A stretch of 58,590 nt of DNA from an uncultured Oscillospiraceae bacterium (GCA_900541905.1 UQLQ01000010.1:1-58590), one strand, 5' to 3'; counted from the first letter of the stretch, positions 32,653 through 43,327 are shown. The notes: generated by a model from the letters alone, not told the origin. Numbers and translations: made by a program.

Positions 32653-34734
32653 TTACTCACTCTTTTTTCCACGTGCGGAAATGATTTCCTCACCAACAGA
32701 TTTTGGAACCTCATTATAGTGAGCCGGTTCCATTGTATATTGTCCGCGGCCTTGTGTTTTGGAACGCATATCTGTTGCATAGCCAAACATTTCGGAAAGC
32801 GGAACTTCTGCATTGATTTGTTGTGCACCCGGTACTGCATCCATACCAAGAATCATACCACGACGAGAGTTTAGGTCACCAATAACGTCACCCATGTACT
32901 CTTCAGGCACAATAACTGTAACTTTCATGATTGGTTCCAGCAATACAGGGTCAGCTTTCTTAATTGCATCTTTTACTGCCATAGAACCGGCAATTTTAAA
33001 TGCCATTTCAGAGGAGTCGACCTCATGATAAGAACCATCATACAAGGTTACTTTAATATCAACAACGTTATAACCTGCCAAAGTACCGCTTAACAATGCG
33101 CCTTGAATACCTTGGTCAACTGCCGGAATGTATTCTTTTGGAATAGCACCACCAACAATTTCGTTTACGAATTCGTAGCCTTTACCAGGGTTAGGCTCAA
33201 TACGAATTTTAACATGGCCGTATTGACCTTTACCACCGGATTGTCTTGCATACTTGGTGTCAGACTCTGCATTTCTGCGGATGGTCTCTTTGTAAGCAAC
33301 CTGTGGTTTACCTACGTTTGCTTCCACTTTAAATTCACGTAGAAGTCTGTCTACGATGATTTCAAGGTGAAGCTCACCCATACCTGCAATAATGGTTTGT
33401 CCTGTTTCTTCATCTGTGTAAGCACGGAACGTTGGATCCTCTTCAGCAAGTTTTGCCAAAGCGATACCCATTTTCTCTTGACCTGCTTTTGTTTTTGGTT
33501 CAATTGCAACGTGGATAACAGGCTCCGGGAATTCCATAGATTCCAAAATGATTGGATGTTTTGGATCACAGAGAGTGTCACCGGTTGTTGTATTTCTCAA
33601 ACCAACTGCAGCTGCAATATCACCTGCATAAACAACATCAATATCTTGTCTGTGGTTTGCGTGCATTTGCAGAATACGACCGATACGTTCTGTATTGTCT
33701 TTAGAAGAGTTATAAACCGGACCACCAGCACTTAGTGTACCGGAATATACTCTGAAGAAGCACAATTTACCAACAAATGGGTCAGTTGCAATTTTAAATG
33801 CAAGTGCAGAGAAAGGTTCGTCATCGGAAGCTTTACGTACATCTTCCTCACCTGTTTCAGGATTTACACCCTTCATATCAGGAATATCAAGAGGAGACGG
33901 CATATAAGCTACGATTGCATCCAATAACTTTTGTACGCCTTTATTTCTGTAAGAAGTACCGCAGCATACAGGAACCATGCAGTTAGCCAAAGTAGCTTTA
34001 CGAATACCTGCAATGATTTCTTCTGATGTCAGCTCTTCACCCATCAAATATTTTTCCATCAGCTCATCGTCTTGTTCGGCAACGTGCTCTACCAATTGGG
34101 TACGATACTCTTGTGCTTTTTCAAGCAAATCGGCAGGAATTTCTTCCACGCGCATATCTTTACCGAATTCGTCATAGAAAACGTCAGCTTTCATCTCTAC
34201 AAGGTCAATGATGCCTTTGAATTCGTCTTCACTGCCAATTGGCAATTGAATCGGAACTGCATTACATTGCAGACGGTCTTTCATCATTTGAACAACACGG
34301 TAGAAATCAGCACCCATAATGTCCATCTTATTGATGTAAGCCATACGCGGTACTTTATATTCTTCCGCTTGACGCCATACAGTCTCAGACTGAGGCTCAA
34401 CACCACCCTTTGCGCAGAAAACAGTTACAGAACCGTCCAATACGCGCAAAGAACGCTCAACTTCAACGGTGAAGTCAACGTGGCCCGGGGTGTCGATGAT
34501 GTTAATTCTATGGTCTTTCCAGAAGCAAGTAGTAGCAGCAGAAGTAATGGTAATACCTCTTTCCTGCTCTTGAGCCATCCAGTCCATAGTAGCAGAACCG
34601 TCATGTGTTTCACCAACTTTATGGTTAACACCTGTGTAGAACAAAATACGTTCTGTGGTTGTCGTTTTACCAGCATCAATGTGAGCCATGATACCAATAT
34701 TACGAGTCATCTCTAGAGATACTTGTCTAGCCAT
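32653..34734 (-). CDS. fusA: Elongation factor G
   Basis: Ribosomal translocase GTPase, 693 aa. G1 AHIDAGKTTTTERILFYTG, switch QEQERGITITSAATT, DTPGHVDFTVEVERSLRV and NKMD are in domain I. Domain IV carries the RQSGGKGQYGHVKIRIEP and GGAIPKEYIPAVDQGI blocks. C-terminal domain V ends with YNEVPKSVGEEII. Single copy in this window, 53 nt after rpsG, within the str operon. Confidence 0.99.
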   Translation of the reverse strand: MARQVSLEMTRNIGIMAHIDAGKTTTTERILFYTGVNHKVGETHDGSATMDWMAQEQERGITITSAATTCFWKDHRINIIDTPGHVDFTVEVERSLRVLDGSVTVFCAKGGVEPQSETVWRQAEEYKVPRMAYINKMDIMGADFYRVVQMMKDRLQCNAVPIQLPIGSEDEFKGIIDLVEMKADVFYDEFGKDMRVEEIPADLLEKAQEYRTQLVEHVAEQDDELMEKYLMGEELTSEEIIAGIRKATLANCMVPVCCGTSYRNKGVQKLLDAIVAYMPSPLDIPDMKGVNPETGEEDVRKASDDEPFSALAFKIATDPFVGKLCFFRVYSGTLSAGGPVYNSSKDNTERIGRILQMHANHRQDIDVVYAGDIAAAVGLRNTTTGDTLCDPKHPIILESMEFPEPVIHVAIEPKTKAGQEKMGIALAKLAEEDPTFRAYTDEETGQTIIAGMGELHLEIIVDRLLREFKVEANVGKPQVAYKETIRRNAESDTKYARQSGGKGQYGHVKIRIEPNPGKGYEFVNEIVGGAIPKEYIPAVDQGIQGALLSGTLAGYNVVDIKVTLYDGSYHEVDSSEMAFKIAGSMAVKDAIKKADPVLLEPIMKVTVIVPEEYMGDVIGDLNSRRGMILGMDAVPGAQQINAEVPLSEMFGYATDMRSKTQGRGQYTMEPAHYNEVPKSVGEEIISARGKKSE

Positions 34735-34787
34735 AATTTCCTCCTATCGTAATTAGGTTGTGTTGGATCACAAAATCTACAATGGAA

Positions 34788-35258
34788 TTACCATCTGTAG
34801 TGAGCAAATGCTCTGTTAGCTTCTGCCATTTTGTGTGTATCGTCACGCTTCTTAGCAGCGCCGCCAGCACCATTTATAGCATCAAGAATCTCGTTAGCAA
34901 GTCTTTCTTTCATTGTTTTTTCAGAACGAAGTCTTGCATAGTTAGTCATCCAACGAAGACCTAATGTTTGTCTTCTTTCAGGACGAACCTCCATTGGAAC
35001 TTGGTAAGTAGCACCACCGACACGGCGAGCTTTTACCTCTAAAGAAGGCATAATGTTTTCCATAGCCTCCTCAAAAACCTCTAATGGTTCTCTTCCTGTT
35101 TTCTCTTTCACAATATCAAATGCACCATAAACGATTTTTTGAGCTACGCCCCTTTTACCGTCGTACATAATATTGTTAATTAAACGAGTAACAAGTTTAG
35201 AATTATATAGTGGATCAACCAAAACGTCACGTTTTGCAATAGAGCCTCTTCTTGGCAC
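34788..35258 (-). CDS. rpsG: 30S ribosomal protein S7
   Basis: Primary binder of the 16S rRNA 3' domain. 156 aa, starting (M)PRRGSIAKRDVLVDP at a GTG codon (35258), 8-10 nt after GGAGGG. The upstream open frame has no support. Conserved KARRVGGATYQVPMEVRPERR and the Trp-terminated tail AFAHYRW are present. Follows rpsL after a 155-nt structured spacer. Confidence 0.98.
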   Translation of the reverse strand: MPRRGSIAKRDVLVDPLYNSKLVTRLINNIMYDGKRGVAQKIVYGAFDIVKEKTGREPLEVFEEAMENIMPSLEVKARRVGGATYQVPMEVRPERRQTLGLRWMTNYARLRSEKTMKERLANEILDAINGAGGAAKKRDDTHKMAEANRAFAHYRW

Positions 35259-35327
35259 TTCGCTTCCCTCCTTCACATGAATGATATCATAGGTACTCGA
35301 AAGATAATCTCCCGTTGGCCAATACAG

Positions 35328-35380
35328 AGCGTTATCCACATACAAATAAAGTATATCTATATAACGCTGCTGCAAGCAGC
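35328..35380 (-). promoter_or_regulatory. Structured rpsL-rpsG spacer
   Basis: AGCGTTAT (35328-35335) and ATAACGCT (35361-35368) can pair across 25 nt, and an adjacent GCTGC/GCAGC hairpin follows. In E. coli the rpsL-rpsG spacer binds S7 for translational feedback. A similar role here is inference from position only. Confidence 0.35.
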
Positions 35381-35413
35381 CATAAGGTTTCTTTCAACTT
35401 AACCTTTGTTCAA

Positions 35414-35842
35414 TTATTTTTTTGCTGCGCCAGCTTTTGGACGCTTTGCACCGTATTTGGAACGAGCTTGCATACGGTTAGCAACACCTTGAGCATCTAG
35501 TGTACCACGAATGATATGATAACGTACACCAGGCAAGTCTTTTACACGACCGCCGCGAATCATAACAACGCTGTGCTCTTGCAAATTGTGGCCTACACCT
35601 GGGATGTAAGCAGAAACTTCAATACCGTTGGAAAGTCTTACTCTGGCAATTTTTCTCAAAGCAGAGTTAGGTTTTTTAGGTGTTGCAGTTTTAACTGCTG
35701 TACATACACCGCGTTTTTGTGGGGAATTTTGGTTAATTGCAACTCTTTTTTTAGAGTTCCATCCCTTCAAAAGTGCTGGTGCTTTTGCCTTTTTCTCAGA
35801 AACTTGGCGTCCAGTACGAACTAATTGGTTAAAGGTTGGCAT
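35414..35842 (-). CDS. rpsL: 30S ribosomal protein S12
   Basis: Decoding-centre protein, 142 aa. The TPKKPNSALRKIARVRL block and GGRVKDLPGVRYH are wild type at the lysines classically changed in streptomycin resistance. The C-terminal Lys/Ala-rich tail is usual. First of rpsL-rpsG-fusA-tuf, after a 167-nt gap from rpoC containing a palindrome. The ybxF/L7Ae-like gene often found between rpoC and rpsL in Firmicutes is missing. Confidence 0.98.
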   Translation of the reverse strand: MPTFNQLVRTGRQVSEKKAKAPALLKGWNSKKRVAINQNSPQKRGVCTAVKTATPKKPNSALRKIARVRLSNGIEVSAYIPGVGHNLQEHSVVMIRGGRVKDLPGVRYHIIRGTLDAQGVANRMQARSKYGAKRPKAGAAKK

Positions 35843-35931
35843 AAGAAACCTCCTCTCTCAAAATTTATATGTTAAATTAGGTATATTTTACCCAATTAAC
35901 AGCAATTTAGTACTTTCCTTTTAACGCCTAA

Positions 35932-35962
35932 ACCCACCATATACAACTTGTATATGGTGGGT
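35932..35962. repeat. 31-bp perfect palindrome between rpoC and rpsL
   Basis: ACCCACCATATACAA and TTGTATATGGTGGGT flank a single C. It is perfectly symmetrical. The flanks lack a T-run on either strand, so it is not a classical terminator. It may act as a processing site, pause hairpin or protein-binding site in the rpoC-rpsL transcript. Confidence 0.7.
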
Positions 35963-36009
35963 AATAGCTTAAAAATCAAAATACACTATCACGATTTAAA
36001 ATTATATCA

Positions 36010-39000
36010 TTAGATAGTATCATTTGTCAATACTTGATTTGTAGATTCAATTTCAACGTCACTATAGCATTTCATACCTGTACCTGCAGGAACCAGTTTA
36101 CCGATAATAACGTTCTCTTTCAGACCCAACAGAGGATCTACTTTGCCTTTGATTGCCGCATCTGTCAATACACGAGTTGTCTCTTGGAAAGATGCCGCTG
36201 ACAAGAAGGAATCGGTTGCCAAAGAAGCTTTTGTAATACCCAGCAATACAGGAGTATAAGTAGCCTCACGCAATTCGGTTTCGCCTGCTTCAATTCGTTC
36301 GCGAATTGCTCTGTTTTCAGCTTCCATTTCACTCTTATCTACCAAAGAGCTTGGCAGCAAGCTGGTATCGCCTGCTTCGTCAATGCGAACTTTCTTCATC
36401 ATTTGACGTACGATAACCTCAATGTGTTTATCGTTGATATCAACACCCTGCATACGATAAACACGCTGTACTTCCTGAATCAGATAATCCTGCACAGCCT
36501 GTGTACCGCTGATTGCAAGCACGTCATGCGGATTTACGGAACCTTCTGTAATTCTGGTACCGGCTTTGATTTCCTGACCTTCTTTTACAGTAATGCGAGA
36601 ACCAAACGGAATCAAATAAGACTTTTGGTCACCGATTTCATTGTTGGTTACAACAACATGACGGTTCTTTTTGATTTCCTCAAAGGAAACTACACCGCTG
36701 ATTTCACTGATAATTGCAAGATGTTTTGGTTTACGTCCTTCAAACAATTCTTCAACACGAGGCAAACCTTGTGTAATATCTTCCGCACTTGCAACACCGC
36801 CTGTGTGGAATGTTCTCATGGTCAACTGAGTACCCGGCTCACCGATAGACTGTGCCGCAATAATACCAACTGCCTCACCAACATCAACAGGTTTTCCGTT
36901 TGCCAAGTTGGCACCGTAACATTTTTTACATATACCGTGTTTTGCTGTACAGTCAAGAATAGAACGAATTTCAATTTTCTCAACGCCGCGGCTTACAATG
37001 ATATCCGCATCACGGTCGTCCATCAATTTATCTTTGGAAACCAATACTTCACCGGTTGCTTCATCTACAAAGTCATGCAGCAAGTATCTGCCTATGAGAC
37101 GTTCGGACAAAGATTCAATGGATTCTTTACCCTCTCTGATATCAAATACTTCCAGACCTTTTGTTGTTCCGCAATCGTCTTCACGGATAATCACTTCTTG
37201 AGAAACGTCTACCAAACGACGGGTCAAGTAACCGGAGTCAGCTGTTCTCAAAGCGGTATCAGCCAAACCTTTACGAGCACCACGAGAGGAAATAAAGTAT
37301 TCCAAAATATTCAAACCTTCACGATAGTTTGCACGAATCGGAATTTCGATGGTTCTACCGGAGGTATTGGCAATCAAACCACGCATACCGGCAAGCTGAC
37401 GAATCTGGCTCATGGAACCACGGGCGCCGGAATCTGCCATCATAAAGATTGGATTGTAACGGTCCAAGTTTTCCTGAAGTGCTTTTGTAACATCGTTTGT
37501 TGCTTTTTCCCATGTCTTCAGAACCATGTTGTAACGCTCTGCATCGGACAACAGACCCATATTGAATTCATCTGTGATTTCATCAATTTGTTGTTCTGCT
37601 TCTGCAATCAATTGTTTTTTCGCAGGTGGAATGGTTGCATCGCATACAGCAACGGTAATTGCACTTCTGGTGGAATATTTATAACCTTGTGCTTTTACCT
37701 CATCCAAAACTTCGGCTGTTTTGGCAGTACCGTGTACTTTAATACATTTGTCGATAATAGCACCAAGTTGTTTTTTACCTGCCAAGAAGCTGATTTCATA
37801 ATCAAACATGGTGTCCGGATTGGAACGGTCCACATAGCCCAAATCCTGTGGAATCGGACGGTTAAAGATAATACGTCCAACAGTGGTGTTCACCAATTTG
37901 GAAACCGGTTCTCCGTTTACTTCCAAGGTACGGCGTACTTTGATTTTTGCATGGAGGCTCACTGCCTTTGCATCGTATGCCATCAAAGCTTCATTTTCAT
38001 CTCTGAAGACTTTGCCTTCACCCGGCTCGCCGTCTTTTTCCAAGGTCAAATAATAGGAGCCCAAAACCATGTCCTGTGTAGGAACTGCAACAGGACGTCC
38101 GTCGGAAGGTTTCAGCAAGTTGCCTGCTGCCAACATCAAGAAACGGGCTTCTGCTTGTGCTTCGGCAGACAACGGAACGTGAACTGCCATTTGGTCACCG
38201 TCGAAGTCAGCGTTATAAGCAGTACATACAAGCGGATGCAGTTTTAATGCGCGTCCTTCTACCAAAACAGGTTCAAATGCCTGAATACCAAGTCTGTGCA
38301 AGGTTGGAGCACGGTTTAACAATACAGGATGATTTTTAATCACAATTTCCAATGCATCCCAAACTTCAGGTTTGGCACGCTCTACCGCTTTTCTTGCAGC
38401 TTTGATATTGCCTACTGCTCCTGTTTCTACCAAACGTTTCATAACGAACGGTTTAAACAGCTCCAAAGCCATTTCTTTCGGCAGACCGCATTGATACATT
38501 TTTAATTCAGGACCAACAACGATAACGGAACGTCCGGAATAGTCAACACGTTTACCCAACAAGTTTTGACGGAAACGGCCTTGTTTACCTTTGAGCATGT
38601 CGGATAAGGATTTTAATGGTCTGTTGTTCGGACCGGTAACAGGACGTCCGCGACGGCCGTTGTCGATCAAAGCGTCAACCGCTTCCTGAAGCATACGTTT
38701 TTCATTGCGCACAATGATATCGGGAGCGCCCAGTTCCAACAAACGTTTCAAACGGTTGTTTCTGTTAATCACACGACGATATAAATCGTTTAAGTCAGAA
38801 GTTGCAAATCTGCCGCCGTCCAACTGTACCATTGGGCGAATATCCGGCGGAATGACCGGAATCGCATCTAAAATCATCCATTCGGGACGGTTGCCGGAAG
38901 CGCGGAATGCTTCCACTACTTCCAAACGTTTTAGAATACGAACACGTTTTTGTCCTGCAGCTGTGAATAATTCTTCTTTCAGTTCTGCAGCAAGCTGTTC

Positions 39001-39552
39001 CAAGTCGATTTTTTCCAGAAGTGTTCTGATTGCTTCCGCACCCATACCTGCCTGGAAATCATCTTCATATTTTTCACGCATATCGCGGTATTCTTTTTCG
39101 TTGAGCATTTGCTTTTCTTGCAATTCACGCACATTGCCCGGGTCGGTAACAATGTAAAGCGCAAAGTACAATACTTTTTCCAGCATACGCGGAGAAATGT
39201 CAAGGATTAAACCCATACGGGAAGGAATGCCTTTAAAATACCAAATATGAGAAACCGGAGCTGCCAATTCAATATGGCCCATACGTTCACGACGTACTTT
39301 GGAACGGGTTACTTCTACGCCGCAGCGGTCACAGATTTTGCCTTTGTAGCGAATTCTTTTATATTTACCGCAATGGCATTCCCAGTCTTTTTGAGGACCG
39401 AAAATACGCTCACAGAACAAACCATCACGTTCCGGTTTTAGGGTACGATAGTTAATGGTTTCGGGCTTTTTTACTTCGCCGTGAGACCATTCTCTGATTT
39501 TATCCGGAGAAGCAATGCCAATTTTTATAGATTCAAACACGTTAAATTCCAT
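36010..39552 (-). CDS. rpoC: RNA polymerase beta-prime subunit
   Basis: 1180 aa catalytic subunit. The N-terminal zinc site is CHCGKYK...CDRCGVEVT (about 60-80). RPEWMILDAIPVIPPDIRPM and the catalytic NADFDGDQMAVH Asp triad follow, then bridge-helix region SRGARKGLADTALRTADSGYLTRRLVDV, then the second zinc site (CGTTKGL...CKKCYG). No lineage-specific large insertion was noticed. Starts 16 nt after rpoB. Confidence 0.99.
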   Translation of the reverse strand: MEFNVFESIKIGIASPDKIREWSHGEVKKPETINYRTLKPERDGLFCERIFGPQKDWECHCGKYKRIRYKGKICDRCGVEVTRSKVRRERMGHIELAAPVSHIWYFKGIPSRMGLILDISPRMLEKVLYFALYIVTDPGNVRELQEKQMLNEKEYRDMREKYEDDFQAGMGAEAIRTLLEKIDLEQLAAELKEELFTAAGQKRVRILKRLEVVEAFRASGNRPEWMILDAIPVIPPDIRPMVQLDGGRFATSDLNDLYRRVINRNNRLKRLLELGAPDIIVRNEKRMLQEAVDALIDNGRRGRPVTGPNNRPLKSLSDMLKGKQGRFRQNLLGKRVDYSGRSVIVVGPELKMYQCGLPKEMALELFKPFVMKRLVETGAVGNIKAARKAVERAKPEVWDALEIVIKNHPVLLNRAPTLHRLGIQAFEPVLVEGRALKLHPLVCTAYNADFDGDQMAVHVPLSAEAQAEARFLMLAAGNLLKPSDGRPVAVPTQDMVLGSYYLTLEKDGEPGEGKVFRDENEALMAYDAKAVSLHAKIKVRRTLEVNGEPVSKLVNTTVGRIIFNRPIPQDLGYVDRSNPDTMFDYEISFLAGKKQLGAIIDKCIKVHGTAKTAEVLDEVKAQGYKYSTRSAITVAVCDATIPPAKKQLIAEAEQQIDEITDEFNMGLLSDAERYNMVLKTWEKATNDVTKALQENLDRYNPIFMMADSGARGSMSQIRQLAGMRGLIANTSGRTIEIPIRANYREGLNILEYFISSRGARKGLADTALRTADSGYLTRRLVDVSQEVIIREDDCGTTKGLEVFDIREGKESIESLSERLIGRYLLHDFVDEATGEVLVSKDKLMDDRDADIIVSRGVEKIEIRSILDCTAKHGICKKCYGANLANGKPVDVGEAVGIIAAQSIGEPGTQLTMRTFHTGGVASAEDITQGLPRVEELFEGRKPKHLAIISEISGVVSFEEIKKNRHVVVTNNEIGDQKSYLIPFGSRITVKEGQEIKAGTRITEGSVNPHDVLAISGTQAVQDYLIQEVQRVYRMQGVDINDKHIEVIVRQMMKKVRIDEAGDTSLLPSSLVDKSEMEAENRAIRERIEAGETELREATYTPVLLGITKASLATDSFLSAASFQETTRVLTDAAIKGKVDPLLGLKENVIIGKLVPAGTGMKCYSDVEIESTNQVLTNDTI

Positions 39553-39568
39553 TGTGTAACCCCCTGCC

Positions 39569-42500
39569 TTATTCTTCGTCGCTGTCTTCTAAATCACTGT
39601 CGAAGGGTACGTTCAGTTCACCAAAAATGTCTTCATCATCAGTTTCATCCGCATCTTCGTCGGCTGCGTAATCATTTTCAAATACACCGTCCAGACCGTC
39701 TTGTGCATCCTGTACTGTGTAACCGTCCAATTCATCTGTTACAACATGTTGTTCATCGAACGTATCTTCAGATGGTTTAAAGCCGATATCATCATCGTCG
39801 TCAAAGTTTTGTTTCAAGTCGATTTCTTCTTCGTCTTTATCCAATACTTTTACATCCAAGCCCAAAGACTGCAATTCTTTAATCAACACTTTAAAGGATT
39901 CAGGAATACCCGGTTTTGGAATGTTTTGACCTTTTACGATTGCTTCATATGTTTTTACACGACCAACAACGTCGTCGGATTTTACAGTCAGAATCTCCTG
40001 CAAGGTATACGCTGCACCGTAAGCTTCCAGTGCCCAAACCTCCATCTCACCAAAACGTTGTCCGCCGAATTGTGCTTTACCGCCCAAAGGCTGTTGTGTA
40101 ACAAGAGAGTATGGACCGGTAGAACGTGCGTGAATCTTATCATCAACCAAGTGATGCAGTTTTAGGTAATACATGTAACCGACTGTAACAGGATTGTCAA
40201 AGTACTCGCCTGTACGTCCGTCGCGCAGCAATGTTTTACCGTCTTCACGTAATCCTGCTTGCTTTAAGCATTCCGCAATGTCATCTTCATGGGCACCGTC
40301 AAAAACAGGGGTCATAATTTTCCAGCCCAATGCTTTTGCCGCACGGCCCAAGTGAACCTCAAGCACCTGTCCGATATTCATACGAGAAGGAACGCCCAAT
40401 GGATTCAAAACGATATCCAGTGGAGTACCGTCAGGTAAGTATGGCATATCCTCCTGAGGTAAAATACGGGATACAACACCCTTATTACCGTGACGACCTG
40501 CCATTTTGTCACCAACGGAAATTTTACGTTTTTGTGCAATGTAGCAGCGAACCACTTTATTTACACCCGGACTGAGTTCGTCCTGGCTGTTTTCTCTTGT
40601 AAATACTTTTACATCTACAACAATACCGTACTCGCCGTGAGGAACGCGCAGAGAAGTATCACGTACTTCGCGGGCTTTTTCACCAAAGATAGCACGCAGC
40701 AATCTTTCTTCCGCAGTCAGTTCTGTTTCTCCTTTTGGAGTTACTTTACCAACCAAAATATCGCCGGCACGTACTTCAGCGCCTACACGGATAATACCGG
40801 ACTCATCCAAATCGCTGAGCAAGTCCTCGTTTACGTTTGGAATATCTCTGGTAATTTCCTCAGGACCAAGTTTGGTATCTCTTGCTTCAATTTCATATTC
40901 TTCAATATGAATGGAGGTATAAACGTCATCGCGAACGATTTTTTCATTGATTAAAACAGCATCTTCGTAGTTATAACCTTCCCAGGTCATAAAGCCGATT
41001 AATGCATTTTTACCAAGTGAAATTTCACCGTTGCTGGTTGCAGGACCGTCAGCAATTACCTGACCTGCCTGAATACGCTCTCCACGGTCAACAACAGGTA
41101 CCTGATTGATACATGTACCTTGGTTGGAACGCATAAATTTCGTAATATGGTAGGATTCTACGGAACCGTCATCATTGGTAACGGTAACTTCATCCGCACT
41201 TACGCTGCGTACCACACCTGCTTTGCGGGCAAGCACGCATACACCGGAGTCTACACCTGCTTTATATTCCATACCGGTACCAACAATCGGAGACTCTGTT
41301 TTGAGCAAAGGCACAGCCTGACGCTGCATGTTGGAACCCATCAATGCACGGTTTGCGTCATCGTTTTCCAGGAACGGAATCATAGCGGTAGCTACGGAAA
41401 CTACCATTCTTGGAGATACGTCCATAAAGTCTGCTTGTGAACGCTCTACTTCCACAAACTCATCTCTATAACGGCCGTTTACTTTTGCATGTAAAAAGCG
41501 TCCTTCTTCATCCAAAGGTTCGTTTGCCTGTGCAACAATGTAATCGTCTTCCATGTCAGCTGTCATATAAACAACTTCGGAAGAAACAATACCTGTTTCT
41601 TTATCCACACGGCGGAACGGTGCTTCAATAAAGCCGTATTCATTGATTTTGGCAAAAGTTGCAAGGTAAGAAATCAAGCCGATGTTTGGACCTTCAGGAG
41701 TCTCAATCGGACACATACGTCCATAGTGGCTGTAGTGAACGTCACGAACCTCAAAGCCTGCACGGTCTCTGGAAAGACCGCCCGGACCAAGAGCGGACAA
41801 ACGACGTTTATGTGTCAGTTCTGCCAACGGGTTGGTTTGATCCATAAATTGTGACAATGGAGAAGAACCAAAGAATTCTTTAATGGCAGCAACCACAGGA
41901 CGAATATTAATCAAAGAATGAGGAGTCAATACCTCTAAATCTTGTGCTTGCAATGTCATTCTTTCACGAATGACACGCTCTAAACGGGAAAAACCGATTC
42001 TAAATTGATTTTGCAGCAATTCACCAACAGAACGAATACGGCGGTTACCCAAATGGTCAATGTCATCTACATTGCCAAGACCAACTGCCAAGCAGTTCAT
42101 GTAGTTGATGGATGCAAAAATATCATCAATAATAATATGTTTTGGAATCAACTCGTCCGCACGCAAACGAATTGCTTCTTTCATTTCTTCTTCATCGGCG
42201 CTGGTTTCCATAATTTCAGCCAACACACTGAAACGAACGCGTTCATTGATGCCGCATTCTTCTTTTGCGTCAAAGCCCACAAAATTCTGAATGTCAACCA
42301 TACCGTTGGAAATGACTTTTGTTTCTTTTTCATTGACAAGCACAAACGCTACAGAAACACCTGCATTGTCAATTTCCTGTGCTTTTTCAAAGGATACTAC
42401 TTCCCCTGCTTCCGCCATTAACTCACCTGTCAAAGGATTGATGATAGGCTGAGTTAACTGCTGACCTGCAATACGGCCTGCCAAGTTTAATTTTTTATTG

Positions 42501-43327
42501 TATTTATAACGGCCAACGCGTGACAAATCATAACGACGGGCGTCAAAAAACAAACCATTGATATGTGTCTGCGCACTTTCAATCGTTGGCGGTTCACTCG
42601 GTCTCAGTTTACGGTAAACTTCGAACAAGGCTTCTTCTGTATTTTTACATGGATCTTTCTCAATGGTAGCCAAAATACGGTCATCTTCACCGAAATACTC
42701 TAAAATTTCGGAGTCTGTACCAAGGCCCAAAGCGCGGATAAATACGGTTACGGGGAGTTTTCTGTTTTTATCAATACGTACGTAAAAAACATCGTTTGCA
42801 TCGTTTTCGTATTCCAGCCATGCACCGCGGTTTGGAATTACAGTGGCACTAAACAGCTCTTTACCTGTTTTGTCGTACTCCATTTTATAGTAAACACCGG
42901 GAGAACGAACCAATTGAGAAACAATAACACGCTCGGCACCGTTGATAACAAAGGTACCGCTGTCTGTCATAAGAGGGAAATCGCCCATAAATACTTCGGA
43001 CTCTTTGATTTCTCCGCTTTCTTTATTCAATAATCTTGCATTTACGCGAAGCGCTGCAGCGTAGGTAGCATCTCTTTCTTTGCATTCTTCCACGCTGTAG
43101 TTTGGTTTATCATCGAGTTTGTAGTTCACAAAATCCAGAACTAAATTGCCTGTGTAGTCGGTAATACCGGAAACATCCTTAAATACCTCTTTTAAACCTT
43201 CTTGAAGGAACCATTTGTATGAATTCTTTTGAACCTCAATTAAGTTTGGCATTTCCAAAACTTCATCAATTTTTGAGAAGCTCATACGGGTATTGCTACC
43301 CAATTTTACCGGTTTGACATTCACCAT
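39569..43327 (-). CDS. rpoB: RNA polymerase beta subunit
   Basis: About 1252 aa. The rifampicin pocket SSPLSQFMDQTNPLAELTHK with SALGPGGL is wild type. GRMCPIETPEGPNIGLI, KMAGRHGNKGVV and GGKAQFGGQRFGEMEVWALEA are conserved. The C-terminus carries a long acidic tail rich in Asp/Glu after residue about 1180. The start is taken as ATG at 43327, which has GGAGTGA 8 nt upstream; the ATG at 43348 lacks a ribosome binding site. Notably rplJ/rplL do not precede it; an unrelated operon and a fresh promoter do. Confidence 0.98.
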   Translation of the reverse strand: MVNVKPVKLGSNTRMSFSKIDEVLEMPNLIEVQKNSYKWFLQEGLKEVFKDVSGITDYTGNLVLDFVNYKLDDKPNYSVEECKERDATYAAALRVNARLLNKESGEIKESEVFMGDFPLMTDSGTFVINGAERVIVSQLVRSPGVYYKMEYDKTGKELFSATVIPNRGAWLEYENDANDVFYVRIDKNRKLPVTVFIRALGLGTDSEILEYFGEDDRILATIEKDPCKNTEEALFEVYRKLRPSEPPTIESAQTHINGLFFDARRYDLSRVGRYKYNKKLNLAGRIAGQQLTQPIINPLTGELMAEAGEVVSFEKAQEIDNAGVSVAFVLVNEKETKVISNGMVDIQNFVGFDAKEECGINERVRFSVLAEIMETSADEEEMKEAIRLRADELIPKHIIIDDIFASINYMNCLAVGLGNVDDIDHLGNRRIRSVGELLQNQFRIGFSRLERVIRERMTLQAQDLEVLTPHSLINIRPVVAAIKEFFGSSPLSQFMDQTNPLAELTHKRRLSALGPGGLSRDRAGFEVRDVHYSHYGRMCPIETPEGPNIGLISYLATFAKINEYGFIEAPFRRVDKETGIVSSEVVYMTADMEDDYIVAQANEPLDEEGRFLHAKVNGRYRDEFVEVERSQADFMDVSPRMVVSVATAMIPFLENDDANRALMGSNMQRQAVPLLKTESPIVGTGMEYKAGVDSGVCVLARKAGVVRSVSADEVTVTNDDGSVESYHITKFMRSNQGTCINQVPVVDRGERIQAGQVIADGPATSNGEISLGKNALIGFMTWEGYNYEDAVLINEKIVRDDVYTSIHIEEYEIEARDTKLGPEEITRDIPNVNEDLLSDLDESGIIRVGAEVRAGDILVGKVTPKGETELTAEERLLRAIFGEKAREVRDTSLRVPHGEYGIVVDVKVFTRENSQDELSPGVNKVVRCYIAQKRKISVGDKMAGRHGNKGVVSRILPQEDMPYLPDGTPLDIVLNPLGVPSRMNIGQVLEVHLGRAAKALGWKIMTPVFDGAHEDDIAECLKQAGLREDGKTLLRDGRTGEYFDNPVTVGYMYYLKLHHLVDDKIHARSTGPYSLVTQQPLGGKAQFGGQRFGEMEVWALEAYGAAYTLQEILTVKSDDVVGRVKTYEAIVKGQNIPKPGIPESFKVLIKELQSLGLDVKVLDKDEEEIDLKQNFDDDDDIGFKPSEDTFDEQHVVTDELDGYTVQDAQDGLDGVFENDYAADEDADETDDEDIFGELNVPFDSDLEDSDEE

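Noticed and set aside
36403..38247. A 614-codon open frame opposite rpoC
   Set aside because: Long only because the complementary rpoC codon usage avoids stops. The translation is extremely Cys/Phe/Asn-rich with no domain, while the opposite strand encodes intact RpoC.
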